This document shows positions 1 through 8,161 of a DNA stretch of 64,000 nucleotides, piece by piece. The DNA lies in assembly GCF_024642085.1 (NCBI RefSeq), contig NZ_JAHEBV010000001.1:62001-126000 (forward strand), given 5' to 3'. The translations under genes and the position numbers were made by a program. The notes beneath the pieces are model-generated. The model saw nothing but the letters and a program-made list of their open reading frames with translations, was not told the DNA's origin and did not search any database. The stretch is from Novosphingobium sp. (GTDB taxonomy: Bacteria; Pseudomonadota; Alphaproteobacteria; Sphingomonadales; Sphingomonadaceae). Positions within the stretch are counted from its first letter, which is position 1. Each line of letters starts with the position of its first letter.

Positions 1-437
1 TAGGCGCGCGGCCAGTCCTTGGCGATCAGCGTCCCGTTGAAATGTGCCACGCCCAGCAAATATTGCGCGCGCGGTTCACCGCGTGCCGCTGCGGCGATGA
101 CATAGGGCATGGCTCGGGCCTGTTCGCCGCGTTGGAAGATCAGCAACCCGTAATTGTCGGCAGCTTGCAGATGTCCCAGCGATGCCGCGCGGCCATAGTA
201 GGATTCGGCTTGGCGCAGGTCTGCCGGTACGCCTTTGCCCAGTCGATAGGCTTGGCCCAGATTGTATAGTGCGTCAGCGTCTCCGCGCTCCGCTTCTATG
301 TGCCATTCGCGCAAAGCGGCCGAAAAATCGCCGCGACTCCATGCATCGACCCCGGCTTTGGTATCAGCCCTGACAGGGACTGAAAGAATCAGTGCGGCAG
401 CAAAACCGCTCAATGCAACACCAGAACTTCGCTTCAT
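1..437 (-). CDS. Sel1-like repeat protein, secreted (3' end beyond window)
   Basis: The reading frame runs from an ATG at 437 off the left edge, giving about 145 residues. A basic N-terminus and hydrophobic stretch form a signal peptide ending near VRA-DT. Behind it come short helical repeats with the Sel1/SLR signature: ALYNLGQAYRLGKGV and AQYLLGVAHFNGT, about 36 residues per unit. SLR proteins are alpha-solenoid scaffolds for protein-protein contacts, often in the periplasm. AGGA lies about seven bases before the ATG. The gene is divergent from the ParA cassette with about 250 bp between them, so the two could share a control region. The C-terminus and partner are unknown because the gene is cut. 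Confidence 0.8.
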   Translation of the reverse strand, partial: MKRSSGVALSGFAAALILSVPVRADTKAGVDAWSRGDFSAALREWHIEAERGDADALYNLGQAYRLGKGVPADLRQAESYYGRAASLGHLQAADNYGLLIFQRGEQARAMPYVIAAAARGEPRAQYLLGVAHFNGTLIAKDWPRA

Positions 438-686
438 CAAAAAATCCTGCACTTGCGCACGGATGTTAATCGATCCCTGCCGCGCGCTTGCACCTTCCCA
501 GCTTCAAGCCGCGCCCCTACTGGGTAAAGTTGCATAGTGAACGCCGTGTTAGCAAAAGGAATCTGCGCAGTTGCGGCCAAATAGGGTCATTTCCGACACC
601 GCGCCATTAACTCAAAATTAGGAACGTTCTGCGATCCCCCTGTGCAAGTCCAATTGGGTTTGCTGCTTTTTTAGGGGGATTTGGCT
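438..686. promoter_or_regulatory. Divergent intergenic region upstream of the ParA cassette
   Basis: This 249-bp gap separates the Sel1-repeat gene (minus) from the ParA gene (plus). It must hold both promoters. No convincing -35/-10 pair stands out. The only recognisable element is a near-match to a CtrA box at 607-621. An AGGGGGA ribosome-binding site at 673-679 serves the ParA gene. Confidence 0.45.
607..621 (+). promoter_or_regulatory. Possible CtrA box (TTAA-N7-TTAG)
   Basis: The sequence TTAA, seven bases, TTAG differs by one base from the alphaproteobacterial CtrA consensus TTAA-N7-TTAA. It sits about 66 bases before the ParA start. The window encodes ChpT, so a CtrA phosphorelay exists in this organism. 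One-mismatch sites are expected by chance many times in 64 kb, so the call rests on location. Confidence 0.25.
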
Positions 687-1406
687 TTGCGCGTTTTGGC
701 ATTGGCATCACAGAAGGGGGGTTCAGGCAAGACGACCTTGTCGGGGCACCTCGCTGTGCAGGCCCAGCGCGCAGGCGCTGGCCCGGTAGTCTTGATTGAC
801 ATCGACCCGCAAGGATCGCTCGCCGATTGGTGGAATGAGCGTGAGGACGAGTTTCCCGCATTCGCACAGACCACTGTGGCGCGTCTGGCGGCTGACCTTG
901 CGGTTTTGCGTCAGCAGGGCTTTAAACTTGCCGTCATCGATACTCCGCCAGCGATCACCATGGCGATCCAGTCGGTGATTTCGGTAGCGGAACTGATTGT
1001 CGTGCCGACCCGTCCAAGCCCGCACGACTTGCGCGCTGTGGGTGCAACGGTCGATTTGTGCGAGCGCGCAGGCAAGCCTCTCATTTTTGTTGTCAATGCG
1101 GCGACGCCGAAAGCCAAAATCACGTCTGAAGCAGCCGTGGCGCTGTCGCAACATGGCACGGTCGCACCAATCACGCTTCACCACCGCACTGACTTTGCCG
1201 CGTCGATGATCGATGGCCGCACGGTCATGGAAGTCGATCCTAATGGTCGTTCTGCCGCCGAAGTAACGGCACTTTGGAACTACATTTCCGATCGGCTCGA
1301 AAAGAATTTCCGCCGCACCGTATTTGCAGCGCCAACCAGCGTCACTTCGATTCAGGGCGTACACCGCCCAACCGGAGGCTTTGGCCGCCGCGTTGCCGGT
1401 TCGTAA
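687..1406 (+). CDS. ParA/MipZ-family positioning ATPase
   Basis: The 239-residue protein has the deviant Walker A motif KGGSGKTT at residues 10-17, the DIDPQGS switch near residue 40 and IDTPPA near residue 85. ParA-family ATPases dimerise on ATP, bind DNA non-specifically and position plasmids, chromosomes or protein cargo. A TTG at 687 was chosen because AGGGGGA at 673-679 lies seven bases upstream; an in-frame TTG at 681 is too close to it. It is not the oriC-linked parA, since no parB, gidB or dnaA is near. A putative ribbon-helix-helix gene follows after 15 bases and a SPOR-domain gene after that, suggesting one operon. The cargo is unknown. Confidence 0.85.
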   Translation: MRVLALASQKGGSGKTTLSGHLAVQAQRAGAGPVVLIDIDPQGSLADWWNEREDEFPAFAQTTVARLAADLAVLRQQGFKLAVIDTPPAITMAIQSVISVAELIVVPTRPSPHDLRAVGATVDLCERAGKPLIFVVNAATPKAKITSEAAVALSQHGTVAPITLHHRTDFAASMIDGRTVMEVDPNGRSAAEVTALWNYISDRLEKNFRRTVFAAPTSVTSIQGVHRPTGGFGRRVAGS

Positions 1407-1421
1407 CGGCAGCATAGCGGA

Positions 1422-1880
1422 ATGTCAGACACAAAGCCCTTCGCTTCGCTCAGCCCCACCCTGCTTGCCCGCAAAGGCGGCGCCAAGCCGGCCATGCGTC
1501 CCCAGCTGGGTATCTTGCAGCACGATGCGCTTGCCCGCCAGGTCGAAGATCTGGGCTGGAACGACATGGGCGATGACGTGGGCGAACCCTACGCCGAAGG
1601 CGCCGAGGTTGTCAGCATCGCCCCTGAAGGCAGTTCGCGCCAGCGCAGCGTCGCCCGGCGGATCGCCGCCGCTCGCAACTCGGCCTTGGCCGATGGCCGC
1701 CGAGCCGCTTTCACCTTGCGGGTCGATGCCGAACGCCACCTTAAACTGCGCCTGGCCTGCACGCTCAAGGGGCGCAGTGCGCAGCAGTTGGTGACCGACG
1801 CCATTGACCGCTTCTTCGATGAATTACCCGATGTGTCGGCGCTTGCTGCACAAATAGCTGCAAAACCGCACAATTCCTGA
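1422..1880 (+). CDS. Putative ribbon-helix-helix DNA-binding partner of ParA
   Basis: The 152-residue protein has a Pro/Ala/Gly-rich, probably flexible N-terminal half. The C-terminal half contains RRAAFTLRVDAERHLKLRL followed by two helices ending AIDRFFDELPDV. The strand-helix-helix order (one strand with alternating residues, then about 10 and 14 helical residues) fits a MetJ/Arc/CopG fold, as in ParG/omega-type partners of small ParA ATPases. This is a structural inference, not a recognised family. It lies between the ParA and SPOR genes with gaps of 15 and 23 bases. Basic residues around RQRSVARRIAAARN could stimulate a ParA ATPase, as arginine-containing tails do in known partners. Confidence 0.6.
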   Translation: MSDTKPFASLSPTLLARKGGAKPAMRPQLGILQHDALARQVEDLGWNDMGDDVGEPYAEGAEVVSIAPEGSSRQRSVARRIAAARNSALADGRRAAFTLRVDAERHLKLRLACTLKGRSAQQLVTDAIDRFFDELPDVSALAAQIAAKPHNS

Positions 1881-1903
1881 GACTGCAAAAGGGGGGAACA
1901 CCC

Positions 1904-3394
1904 ATGACCATCAACCGCATCAGCCGTAAAGCCAAGATACTTGGCCTTCCGCTTGGGATCGCCGGCGTTGCCGCCGCGGCTTTGCTTGCCAGCGGGACGA
2001 TGAGCACAACTGCCGTTGCCAAATCATCCCCTGACGAAACCATGGCGGAAGCGACCAGGCTGCTCGCAAAGGGCAAAGCGGAAAAGGCTATCGAGCTGGC
2101 GGAAGCTGCCGTCGCTGCAAATCCGCGCGAACCGTCGTATCGCTCGGTGCTGGGTCAGGCCTATTTCAAAGCAGGTCGGTTCAATTCGGCTGCGACCACA
2201 TACAACGATGCTATGAAGCTTGGCGACAACAGCGCCCGGACCGCGCTTGCGCTCGCTCTAGCCAGCGTGGCCGCCGGACGGAACCGTGATGCGGTGGCGA
2301 TCCTAGATGATTGGCGCGATGCCATCCCTGGTACTGACCTGGGCTTGGCGATGGCACTGGCTGGAGAGCCTGGCCGCGGTGTTGCGATCTTAGCTGATCA
2401 GTTGCGCGCTGGAGATGCTTCGGCAAAGCTTCGTCAGAACCTGGCGTATGCCTATGCTTTGGACGGACGCTGGCGCGAAGCGCGGCTAATGGCTGCGCAG
2501 GACGTTCCAGCAGATCAGCTTGACCGCCGCCTGAGCGATTGGGCCGCGACCGCGCAGCCTGAGGCGGCCAAAGCGCGTGTCGCTGCGTTGATTCATGCCC
2601 CGCTGCGGGACGATCCGGGCCAACCCACCATGCTGGCGCTGGGCGGCAGCCCGGCGCAAGAACAGCTAGCTTCCGAAACCGGCGCAATCGCGACTGTGGC
2701 CGCCAACGGCGAACTTCCAGCGGTAGGTGCAGTGCCGGCACAGGCTCAGCCTGCTGCCCCCAGTGTGGCCCAGGATGCAGCTTCGTTGGCGCAGTACGCG
2801 CCAGTTGATGCACCCACGCAGGCGGCAGTTGAGCCTGCAGTTGCAACGCCGCAGAAGGCTTTCGCAGCTGCCTTTACCTCCGAGCCGGTTACTCAGGTCG
2901 CTTCTGCACCAGTGGTAGCCGAAGCAGCAACGCTCGCTGTTCGCCCTTCACGCGTGGCGGCTTCAGTCAAAACGTTGCACCGTCCGGGACTTCGGCCGCG
3001 GACATCTTTGAACATTGCTAAGGGTAGCCATGCCGTACAGCTTGGCAGCTTCTCCAGCGCACAGGGAGCCCGCCGGGCTTGGGGTATTTTTGCCGCCAAA
3101 AACCCGGAACTGCGTAGATTTAAGATGCAGATTACCCAGGCCACTGTTTTCGGTAAGCAGTTCTGGCGTGTTGCTGCAGCAGGCTTTGACAAAGGCGGTG
3201 CTTCGGGTCTGTGCACTGCTGTCAAGACCCGCGGCGGGGTGTGCTTTGCTTATGCCACCAACCGTTTCGGGCCAGCCGGCAAAAACCTTGCTGCACCGGT
3301 TCTGGCCGTTGCCAAGAAACCAGCACAGCAGATCAGGGTTGCTTCTGCTGCCCCGATCCGCGGCGCAGCCGGGCCGGCCACTGCCCGTCGCTAG
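1904..3394 (+). CDS. TPR and SPOR-domain envelope protein
   Basis: The 496-residue protein starts behind a strong AAGGGGGG site. A basic N-terminus and hydrophobic segment (residues about 12-32) act as anchor or signal peptide. Tetratricopeptide-like repeats follow (about 45-230: AIELAEAAVAANPREP, LGQAYFKAGRFNSAA), then a long Ala/Pro/Gln/Val linker (about 245-365). A C-terminal SPOR domain begins near AVQLGSFSSAQGARRAW at about 380 and ends near 460. SPOR domains bind denuded septal peptidoglycan. The protein therefore probably sits in the periplasm at the division site, with TPRs for partner binding. Its place behind the ParA and RHH genes suggests a function in septum or cell-cycle positioning; that link is inference. 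Confidence 0.85.
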   Translation: MTINRISRKAKILGLPLGIAGVAAAALLASGTMSTTAVAKSSPDETMAEATRLLAKGKAEKAIELAEAAVAANPREPSYRSVLGQAYFKAGRFNSAATTYNDAMKLGDNSARTALALALASVAAGRNRDAVAILDDWRDAIPGTDLGLAMALAGEPGRGVAILADQLRAGDASAKLRQNLAYAYALDGRWREARLMAAQDVPADQLDRRLSDWAATAQPEAAKARVAALIHAPLRDDPGQPTMLALGGSPAQEQLASETGAIATVAANGELPAVGAVPAQAQPAAPSVAQDAASLAQYAPVDAPTQAAVEPAVATPQKAFAAAFTSEPVTQVASAPVVAEAATLAVRPSRVAASVKTLHRPGLRPRTSLNIAKGSHAVQLGSFSSAQGARRAWGIFAAKNPELRRFKMQITQATVFGKQFWRVAAAGFDKGGASGLCTAVKTRGGVCFAYATNRFGPAGKNLAAPVLAVAKKPAQQIRVASAAPIRGAAGPATARR

Positions 3395-3434
3395 AGTTTT
3401 AGCATAAAAAACAAAAACAGCGGATCGCACCTAT

Positions 3435-3470
3435 GAACCCTCTCCCGCCTCCACGGGGGAGGGTTCTTCG
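3435..3470 (+). terminator. Hairpin terminator between convergent operons
   Basis: The arms GAACCCTCTCCC and GGGAGGGTTC-type sequence pair over about 12 bp with one G-U, followed by TTCGTTTC. It lies between the SPOR gene (plus) and pyrC' (minus) and may serve both directions. Confidence 0.65.
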
Positions 3471-3472
3471 TT

Positions 3473-4708
3473 TCATCCCACCTTTACGCCGCCTTTAAAC
3501 AGCGCGGTGCAGCGGCCCTGCACCCCTTGCTTGTCAAACGGCGTGTTGCCGGCGCTGGCTGCCATCTTGTCCGAATCGACGATCCAAGGGCGATCGGGAT
3601 CGATCAGCGCGATGTCAGCCTGGAGGCCAATTTGCAGCGTCCCTGCGTCAACCCCCAGCAGCCGTGCTGGATTGGCGGCTAACAGTTCAAAAGCACGGGC
3701 CAGATCGATCAAGCCATCGCGTACCAGAGCCAGGGTTAGAGCTAGGAGCGTCTCGGCCCCGGCCATGCCAGGTTCGGCATCGGCAAAGGGCAGGCGCTTG
3801 TCTTCTGGCCCGCGCGGGTCGTGGCCCGATGCGATCACGTCAATCGTTCCGTCGCCGATCGCGACACGTACCGCTTCACGGTCTTGCTCGCAGCGCAGCG
3901 GAGGTGCGAAGCGGGCAAAAGTGCGAAAATCACCGATCGCGGTCGTCGAAAGCATAAAGTGTGCCGGCGTAACGCCCGCAGTTATGGGAAGGCCGCGTGC
4001 TTTGGCCCTGCGAATTAGATCGAGTCCACGCGCGGTTGTAACTTGGCGCACGTGCATGCGCGCGCCGGTCATTTCGGCCAGCTGAAGATCGCGCGCAACT
4101 GCAACGGCTTCTGCTTCGGCTGGTGCAGCGGAAAGGCCCAGACGGGTTGCCATTTCCCCTGCCGTGGCCACAGCGTGGCCGGCTAGGCCTGCGTCTTCTG
4201 CATGGGTCACCACTACCAGGTCGAGCATGGCGCAATAAGACAACAAGCGGTGCATTGTCCCACTGTCCCCGATCCAGCCGCGGCCAGTTGACACGGCGCG
4301 TGCGCCGGCGTCTCTCATCAATGCCAGTTCGGCCAGATCGCTGCCGGCAAGCCCCTTGGTCGCAGCTGCGAGCGGATGCACCCACAAGTCAGGCTTGCCG
4401 GATTGCGCGGCAAACCGAATTGTCGAGGGGGTGTCCAAAATTACTGTTTGATCGGGCATCAGGGCGGCACGGGTGATACCACCAAAGTGAAATGCCTCCT
4501 TGTCGATCGCGAACACACCCAGATCAACCAGTCCCGGGGCGATCAACGCGCCCTTGGCGTCGATCACTTGGTCGCCATCCTGTGGTGCAACGTCCTCGCC
4601 TTCGGCAACAATGCGGCCTCCTTCGCAGCGGATGGCACCCGGCTGCGGCGCCCTGCCTGGTTGCACGATCTGCCCGCCTGTGATGGTCAGCGCAGCAGAC
4701 GGCTTCAT
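3473..4708 (-). CDS. pyrC: Dihydroorotase-like protein lacking catalytic residues (PyrC')
   Basis: The 411-residue protein has the amidohydrolase barrel of dihydroorotase, but key residues are changed. The HxH metal site after the first strand reads DLGVFAID at residues 62-69 (Gly64 and Phe66 in place of His). The usual VTPHH is VTPAH at 246-250. The catalytic Asp of the TDHAPH motif is Gly295 (SGHDPR). HAED at 169-172 is kept. This matches the inactive pseudo-dihydroorotases that pair with PyrB in Pseudomonas and help assemble aspartate transcarbamoylase. The start overlaps the pyrB stop by ATGA, so the pair is translationally coupled. An active dihydroorotase should be encoded elsewhere. 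The symbol is used in the sense of pyrC'/pyrX. Confidence 0.88.
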   Translation of the reverse strand: MKPSAALTITGGQIVQPGRAPQPGAIRCEGGRIVAEGEDVAPQDGDQVIDAKGALIAPGLVDLGVFAIDKEAFHFGGITRAALMPDQTVILDTPSTIRFAAQSGKPDLWVHPLAAATKGLAGSDLAELALMRDAGARAVSTGRGWIGDSGTMHRLLSYCAMLDLVVVTHAEDAGLAGHAVATAGEMATRLGLSAAPAEAEAVAVARDLQLAEMTGARMHVRQVTTARGLDLIRRAKARGLPITAGVTPAHFMLSTTAIGDFRTFARFAPPLRCEQDREAVRVAIGDGTIDVIASGHDPRGPEDKRLPFADAEPGMAGAETLLALTLALVRDGLIDLARAFELLAANPARLLGVDAGTLQIGLQADIALIDPDRPWIVDSDKMAASAGNTPFDKQGVQGRCTALFKGGVKVG

Positions 4709-5697
4709 GTCCAGCCCTCCACCTTTCGGCTGCGCCGGGTCAAGACGTCCAGACAGGCCATGCGGATCGCTACACCCATTTCCACCTGGGTAGTGATTGC
4801 CGATCGTCCGGCCAGATCAGCGACGTTGCTGTCAATTTCTATACCTCGATTCATCGGGCCTGGGTGCATTACCAGGGCATCAGGCTTGGCTTTGGCCAGC
4901 CTTTCCAAAGTCAAGCCGTACAGGTGGCGGTACTCCTGGGGGGACGGAATGAACTGCCCGCTCATCCGTTCTTGCTGAAGCCGCAACATCATGACCACAT
5001 CAGCTCCGTCCAAGGCCTGATCAAAGTGATTGAAGGGAGTGACCTTCATCAAGTGGATATCAACCGGCATGAGTGCGGGCGGCGCACATACTCGCACGTC
5101 GGCGCCCAGCGTCGTCAGGCAGTGGATGTTGGACCGGGCTACCCGGCTGTGCAGGATATCACCGCAAATTGTAACGGTCAGAGCGCCGAAATCGCCTTTT
5201 GCCTTTCGAATGGTCAAGGCATCCAGCAGCCCCTGTGTTGGGTGTTCGTGTTGTCCGTCTCCGGCGTTTAGAACCGGGCAATCGACTTTGTCTGCAATCA
5301 GCTGCACTGCGCCGCTCGATTGATGGCGTATGACCATGGCATCGGCATGCATCGCGTTCAGGGTCATCGCCGTGTCGATCAGCGTTTCGCCCTTTTTGAC
5401 GCTAGACTGCGCGACTTGCATGTTGACCACATCGGCCCCCAGCCGCTTGCCTGCTATTTCGAAGCTGAGCAGCGTGCGGGTCGAGTTTTCGAAGAAAGCG
5501 TTGATAATTGTCAGCCCAGCCAGGCGGTCGCTGCGTTTCTGCGGTTGACGGTTAAGGTCGACCCATTGCTCTGCCTCGTCCAGCAAGAACAGTATTTCCC
5601 ACGGGGCCAGGCCCGCAAGTCCGGTCAGGTCGCGGTGCGGGAAGGCGGCGGAACCCGCTGGATAGCGGCCCGACGACGTTTGGTTCGCAGATGTCAT
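4705..5697 (-). CDS. pyrB: Aspartate carbamoyltransferase catalytic chain
   Basis: PyrB condenses carbamoyl phosphate with aspartate in pyrimidine synthesis. The carbamoyl-phosphate loop STRT (in [15 protein letters not shown]), [12 protein letters not shown] and [11 protein letters not shown] are all present. The 330-residue length from ATG 5697 fits the family. Upstream in-frame codons give a Cys/Arg-rich extension with no counterpart, so the shorter start is used; its ribosome-binding site (AGGA about 15 bases upstream) is weak. It is the first gene of a two-gene unit with the degenerate dihydroorotase, and is divergent from sppA. I see no pyrI nearby, which fits a PyrB-PyrC' holoenzyme. 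Confidence 0.95.
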   Translation of the reverse strand: MTSANQTSSGRYPAGSAAFPHRDLTGLAGLAPWEILFLLDEAEQWVDLNRQPQKRSDRLAGLTIINAFFENSTRTLLSFEIAGKRLGADVVNMQVAQSSVKKGETLIDTAMTLNAMHADAMVIRHQSSGAVQLIADKVDCPVLNAGDGQHEHPTQGLLDALTIRKAKGDFGALTVTICGDILHSRVARSNIHCLTTLGADVRVCAPPALMPVDIHLMKVTPFNHFDQALDGADVVMMLRLQQERMSGQFIPSPQEYRHLYGLTLERLAKAKPDALVMHPGPMNRGIEIDSNVADLAGRSAITTQVEMGVAIRMACLDVLTRRSRKVEGWT

Positions 5698-5844
5698 TGA
5701 AGACAGCGTCCTAGCTATGGAATCCCGGCGGCTCAAGCACCATCGCCGTTGGGCGGTGGACAAAGCGCATCCGTCGACAGGTACTGGCCTTTGAAGGGCG
5801 CGCTGCTAAGGCTGCAGACCGTAGGCACTGATCAAGGAATCTGC
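5698..5844. promoter_or_regulatory. Divergent pyrB/sppA intergenic region
   Basis: This 147-bp gap should contain the promoters of pyrB (minus) and sppA (plus). No recognisable operator, pyr leader peptide or attenuator was seen. AAGGA at 5834-5838 is the sppA ribosome-binding site. Confidence 0.4.
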
Positions 5845-7734
5845 ATGCAATTTGCCCGCAAGGTCTGGCATCTGCTCGTCGCTATCAAAGACGGGCTGGT
5901 CCTCTTCTTCATGCTGCTGTTCTTTGCGGCACTTTACGCCGTTTTGACTACCCGGCCAAGCACCGGACTCGTCCGTGAAGGAGCCTTGCTGGTTAAACTG
6001 GATGGCTCCTTGGTCGAAGAACCGGCACAGGTTGATCCGCTCGACCTGCTGCTTTCCCAAGCACAGCCACAGCGAGAACACCGCACCCGTGATGTCGCGC
6101 GTGCGATCCGCACTGCGGCCACTGATGACAAAATCAAAGCCGTTGTGCTTGATCTGTCCAAGTTTTCGGGCGGCGGGCTTGTTCATATGCAAGAAATCGG
6201 CGCGGCAATGGATGCTGTGCGTGCGGCCAAAAAGCCAGTCCTGACCTATTCGGCAGGCTATATCGATGATGGCGTTATGTTGGCCGCCCACGCAACCGAA
6301 GCGTGGGTTGATCCGATGGGCGGCGCTTTCGTCATGGGTCCGGGCGGCACCAATCTTTATTTCGGCCCGCTGCTGGAACGATTGAAGATCACGCCGCACG
6401 TGTACAAAGTCGGCACGTACAAGGATTTCGTCGAACCTTACATCCGCGATAGTGCATCTGAACCTTCGCGTGAGGCACGTCGCGCGTTGTACGCGGCTGT
6501 CTGGGAAGACTGGAAGGCTGATGTCGTCAAGGCTAGGCCCAGGGCGGATATCGCCAAAGTGACAAGCGATCCGGTTGGCTGGATAAAGGCAGCGAGCGGC
6601 AATGCAGCCGAGGCAGCTAAGGCCGCCGGGCTTGTTGATCAAATCGGTGACAAAGTTGCATTCGGCGAACGAGTTAAAGCATTAGTCGGAGCCGATCCTG
6701 CTACGAAGCAGCCGGGCAGTTATGCTCACACCGCTGTTTCGGCTCTGCTAGCTGCTCATCCCGAGAGCAGGGCCGGCAAGGCGGTGGCGGTGGTCACGGT
6801 GGCTGGAGCGATAGTCGATGGCAAAGCCGGTCCTGGCACGGCTGGCGGCGACCGGATTGCCCGCCTAATCGACGAAGCCAACGCTGATAATGCTCCTGCC
6901 TTGGTTCTAAGGGTCGATTCACCTGGCGGGTCGGTCATGGCGTCAGAAACAATCCGCGCTGCGGTGGAACGGTTCAAATCTAACAAGCGCCCTGTGGTCG
7001 TTTCCATGGCCAATGTTGCGGCCAGCGGCGGGTATTGGGTGTCCACCCCGGCAGACCGTATTTTCGCAGAGCCCGGTACAATCACAGGATCGATAGGCAT
7101 TTTTGCGCTGATCCCGAGCTTTGAAAAGACCCTGGCTCAGTACGGTGTAAAAGGCGATGGAGTGCGCACTACACCCTTATCGGGTCAGCCTGATGTGCTG
7201 AGCGGTTTTACACCTGAAGTCGACGCGATGATCCAATCGAGCATTGAGAACGGCTATGCCCGCTTCGTTGGCTTGGTCGCCAAATCGCGCGGAAAATCCG
7301 CTGAACAGATCGACGCGATTGCTCAAGGCCGGGTTTGGGATGGCGGTACCGCGCGACAAAACGGGCTTGTGGATCAATTTGGCGGCTTGGACGAAGCTGC
7401 GGCCTACGCTGCACAGGCAGCTAAACTGGGCGATAACTGGCACCCTCAATTCTACGGCCGCAAGGACAACCGCTATACCAGTTTGTTGGAACGGCTCGGT
7501 GGGGACGATGAAGACAGCGACGCCGATGAAACGGCCTCAGGCGACTTGCCCGGATTGATGGCTGCTCGCCAGGAACGGCAGCTTGCCCAGTCCTTATCTG
7601 CGATGCGCTGGATGGTCGGCAACCGCGGTGCGCAAGCGTATTGCCTGGAATGTCCGGAAGTTCCGGCCACGATCACACCGCTGGGGACTCAACTAGGCTG
7701 GTTTGCCCGGCTGGCATTGATGCTTGGGCTTTAA
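5845..7734 (+). CDS. sppA: Signal peptide peptidase SppA, 67-kDa type
   Basis: This is a membrane-bound S49 serine protease that degrades cleaved signal peptides. The 629-residue protein has an N-terminal membrane segment (residues about 15-35) and two tandem S49 domains, as in E. coli SppA. The Lys general base is in GTYKDFVEPY (Lys193) in the first domain. The nucleophile is Ser394 in AASGGYW of the second domain, matching E. coli Lys209/Ser409 spacing. ATG 5845 has AAGGA six bases upstream; an ORF extension to 5749 has no supporting signal. The C-terminus carries an acidic stretch (GGDDEDSDADE) and a short hydrophobic end. It converges with a small ORF, overlapping it by four bases. Confidence 0.95.
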   Translation: MQFARKVWHLLVAIKDGLVLFFMLLFFAALYAVLTTRPSTGLVREGALLVKLDGSLVEEPAQVDPLDLLLSQAQPQREHRTRDVARAIRTAATDDKIKAVVLDLSKFSGGGLVHMQEIGAAMDAVRAAKKPVLTYSAGYIDDGVMLAAHATEAWVDPMGGAFVMGPGGTNLYFGPLLERLKITPHVYKVGTYKDFVEPYIRDSASEPSREARRALYAAVWEDWKADVVKARPRADIAKVTSDPVGWIKAASGNAAEAAKAAGLVDQIGDKVAFGERVKALVGADPATKQPGSYAHTAVSALLAAHPESRAGKAVAVVTVAGAIVDGKAGPGTAGGDRIARLIDEANADNAPALVLRVDSPGGSVMASETIRAAVERFKSNKRPVVVSMANVAASGGYWVSTPADRIFAEPGTITGSIGIFALIPSFEKTLAQYGVKGDGVRTTPLSGQPDVLSGFTPEVDAMIQSSIENGYARFVGLVAKSRGKSAEQIDAIAQGRVWDGGTARQNGLVDQFGGLDEAAAYAAQAAKLGDNWHPQFYGRKDNRYTSLLERLGGDDEDSDADETASGDLPGLMAARQERQLAQSLSAMRWMVGNRGAQAYCLECPEVPATITPLGTQLGWFARLALMLGL

Positions 7735-7895
7735 ATCTCGTCAGGCACCTGGCCTGGCCGGTTAATGTCGGGTTCGGTAGTGGGCGTTTCCATCGGCTGG
7801 GATGGCGGTGCTTCGGGTACGGGATTTTGCCCTGGACTTTCCGGCGGACTTTGCGGTTCGATTGTATCGGGCCGGGTTGGCGGCTGGGTAGCCAT
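7731..7895 (-). CDS. Small acidic proline-rich protein (54 aa), unknown
   Basis: The frame begins at ATG 7895 behind an excellent ribosome-binding site (AGGAG, about eight bases upstream) and ends at a TAA that overlaps the sppA stop. The peptide has 16 prolines in 54 residues, many Glu/Asp/Gln, no Lys and no Cys. It has no signal peptide or membrane segment and is predicted disordered. I do not recognise a family. Proline/acidic micro-proteins of this kind are common as unannotated ORFs in sphingomonads, but that is recollection. The strong Shine-Dalgarno sequence is the main evidence that it is expressed. Confidence 0.55.
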   Translation of the reverse strand: MATQPPTRPDTIEPQSPPESPGQNPVPEAPPSQPMETPTTEPDINRPGQVPDEI

Positions 7896-8019
7896 AGTGT
7901 GTCTCCTCTCGTCAATGTAACAGGTGGGCGCTATGACTGTTCCCCACAAGGCTTTGCGCGCTTGCCCTTTGCGTTTGGGGCCACTAAGGGCCACCGCTTG
8001 ATTCAAGGCTTCGTCGGCT

Positions 8020-8104
8020 GCGGGCGTGGCGGAATTGGTAGACGCGCTGGTTTTAGGTACCAGTATCGTAAGATGTGGGGGTTCGAGTCCCTTCGCCCGC
8101 ACCA
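8020..8104 (+). tRNA. tRNA-Leu (anticodon UAG)
   Basis: The acceptor arms GCGGGCG and CGCCCGC pair perfectly, followed by A and an encoded CCA. The D-arm contains TGGCGGAATTGGTAGACGCG. The anticodon stem CTGGT/ACCAG encloses the loop TTTAGGT, giving TAG. A long variable arm (class II tRNA) and the GGTTCGAGTCC T-loop follow. It reads CUN leucine codons. It sits 57 bases before the tig start. Confidence 0.97.
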
Positions 8105-8161
8105 GTTCTCCATGCAAGCAACCCGGCAAGCAGGATGCAGTTCGAGAAGGCCTTTATTGTC

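Noticed and set aside
687..3394. The ParA gene as the chromosomal parABS locus or a plasmid partition locus.
   Set aside because: There is no parB, gidA/B, dnaA, repA or parS-like site, and the surrounding genes are chromosomal housekeeping genes.
3473..4708. The pyrC-like gene as a pseudogene.
   Set aside because: The frame is intact at full length and coupled to pyrB; the lost residues are exactly catalytic ones, which fits a structural paralogue better than decay.
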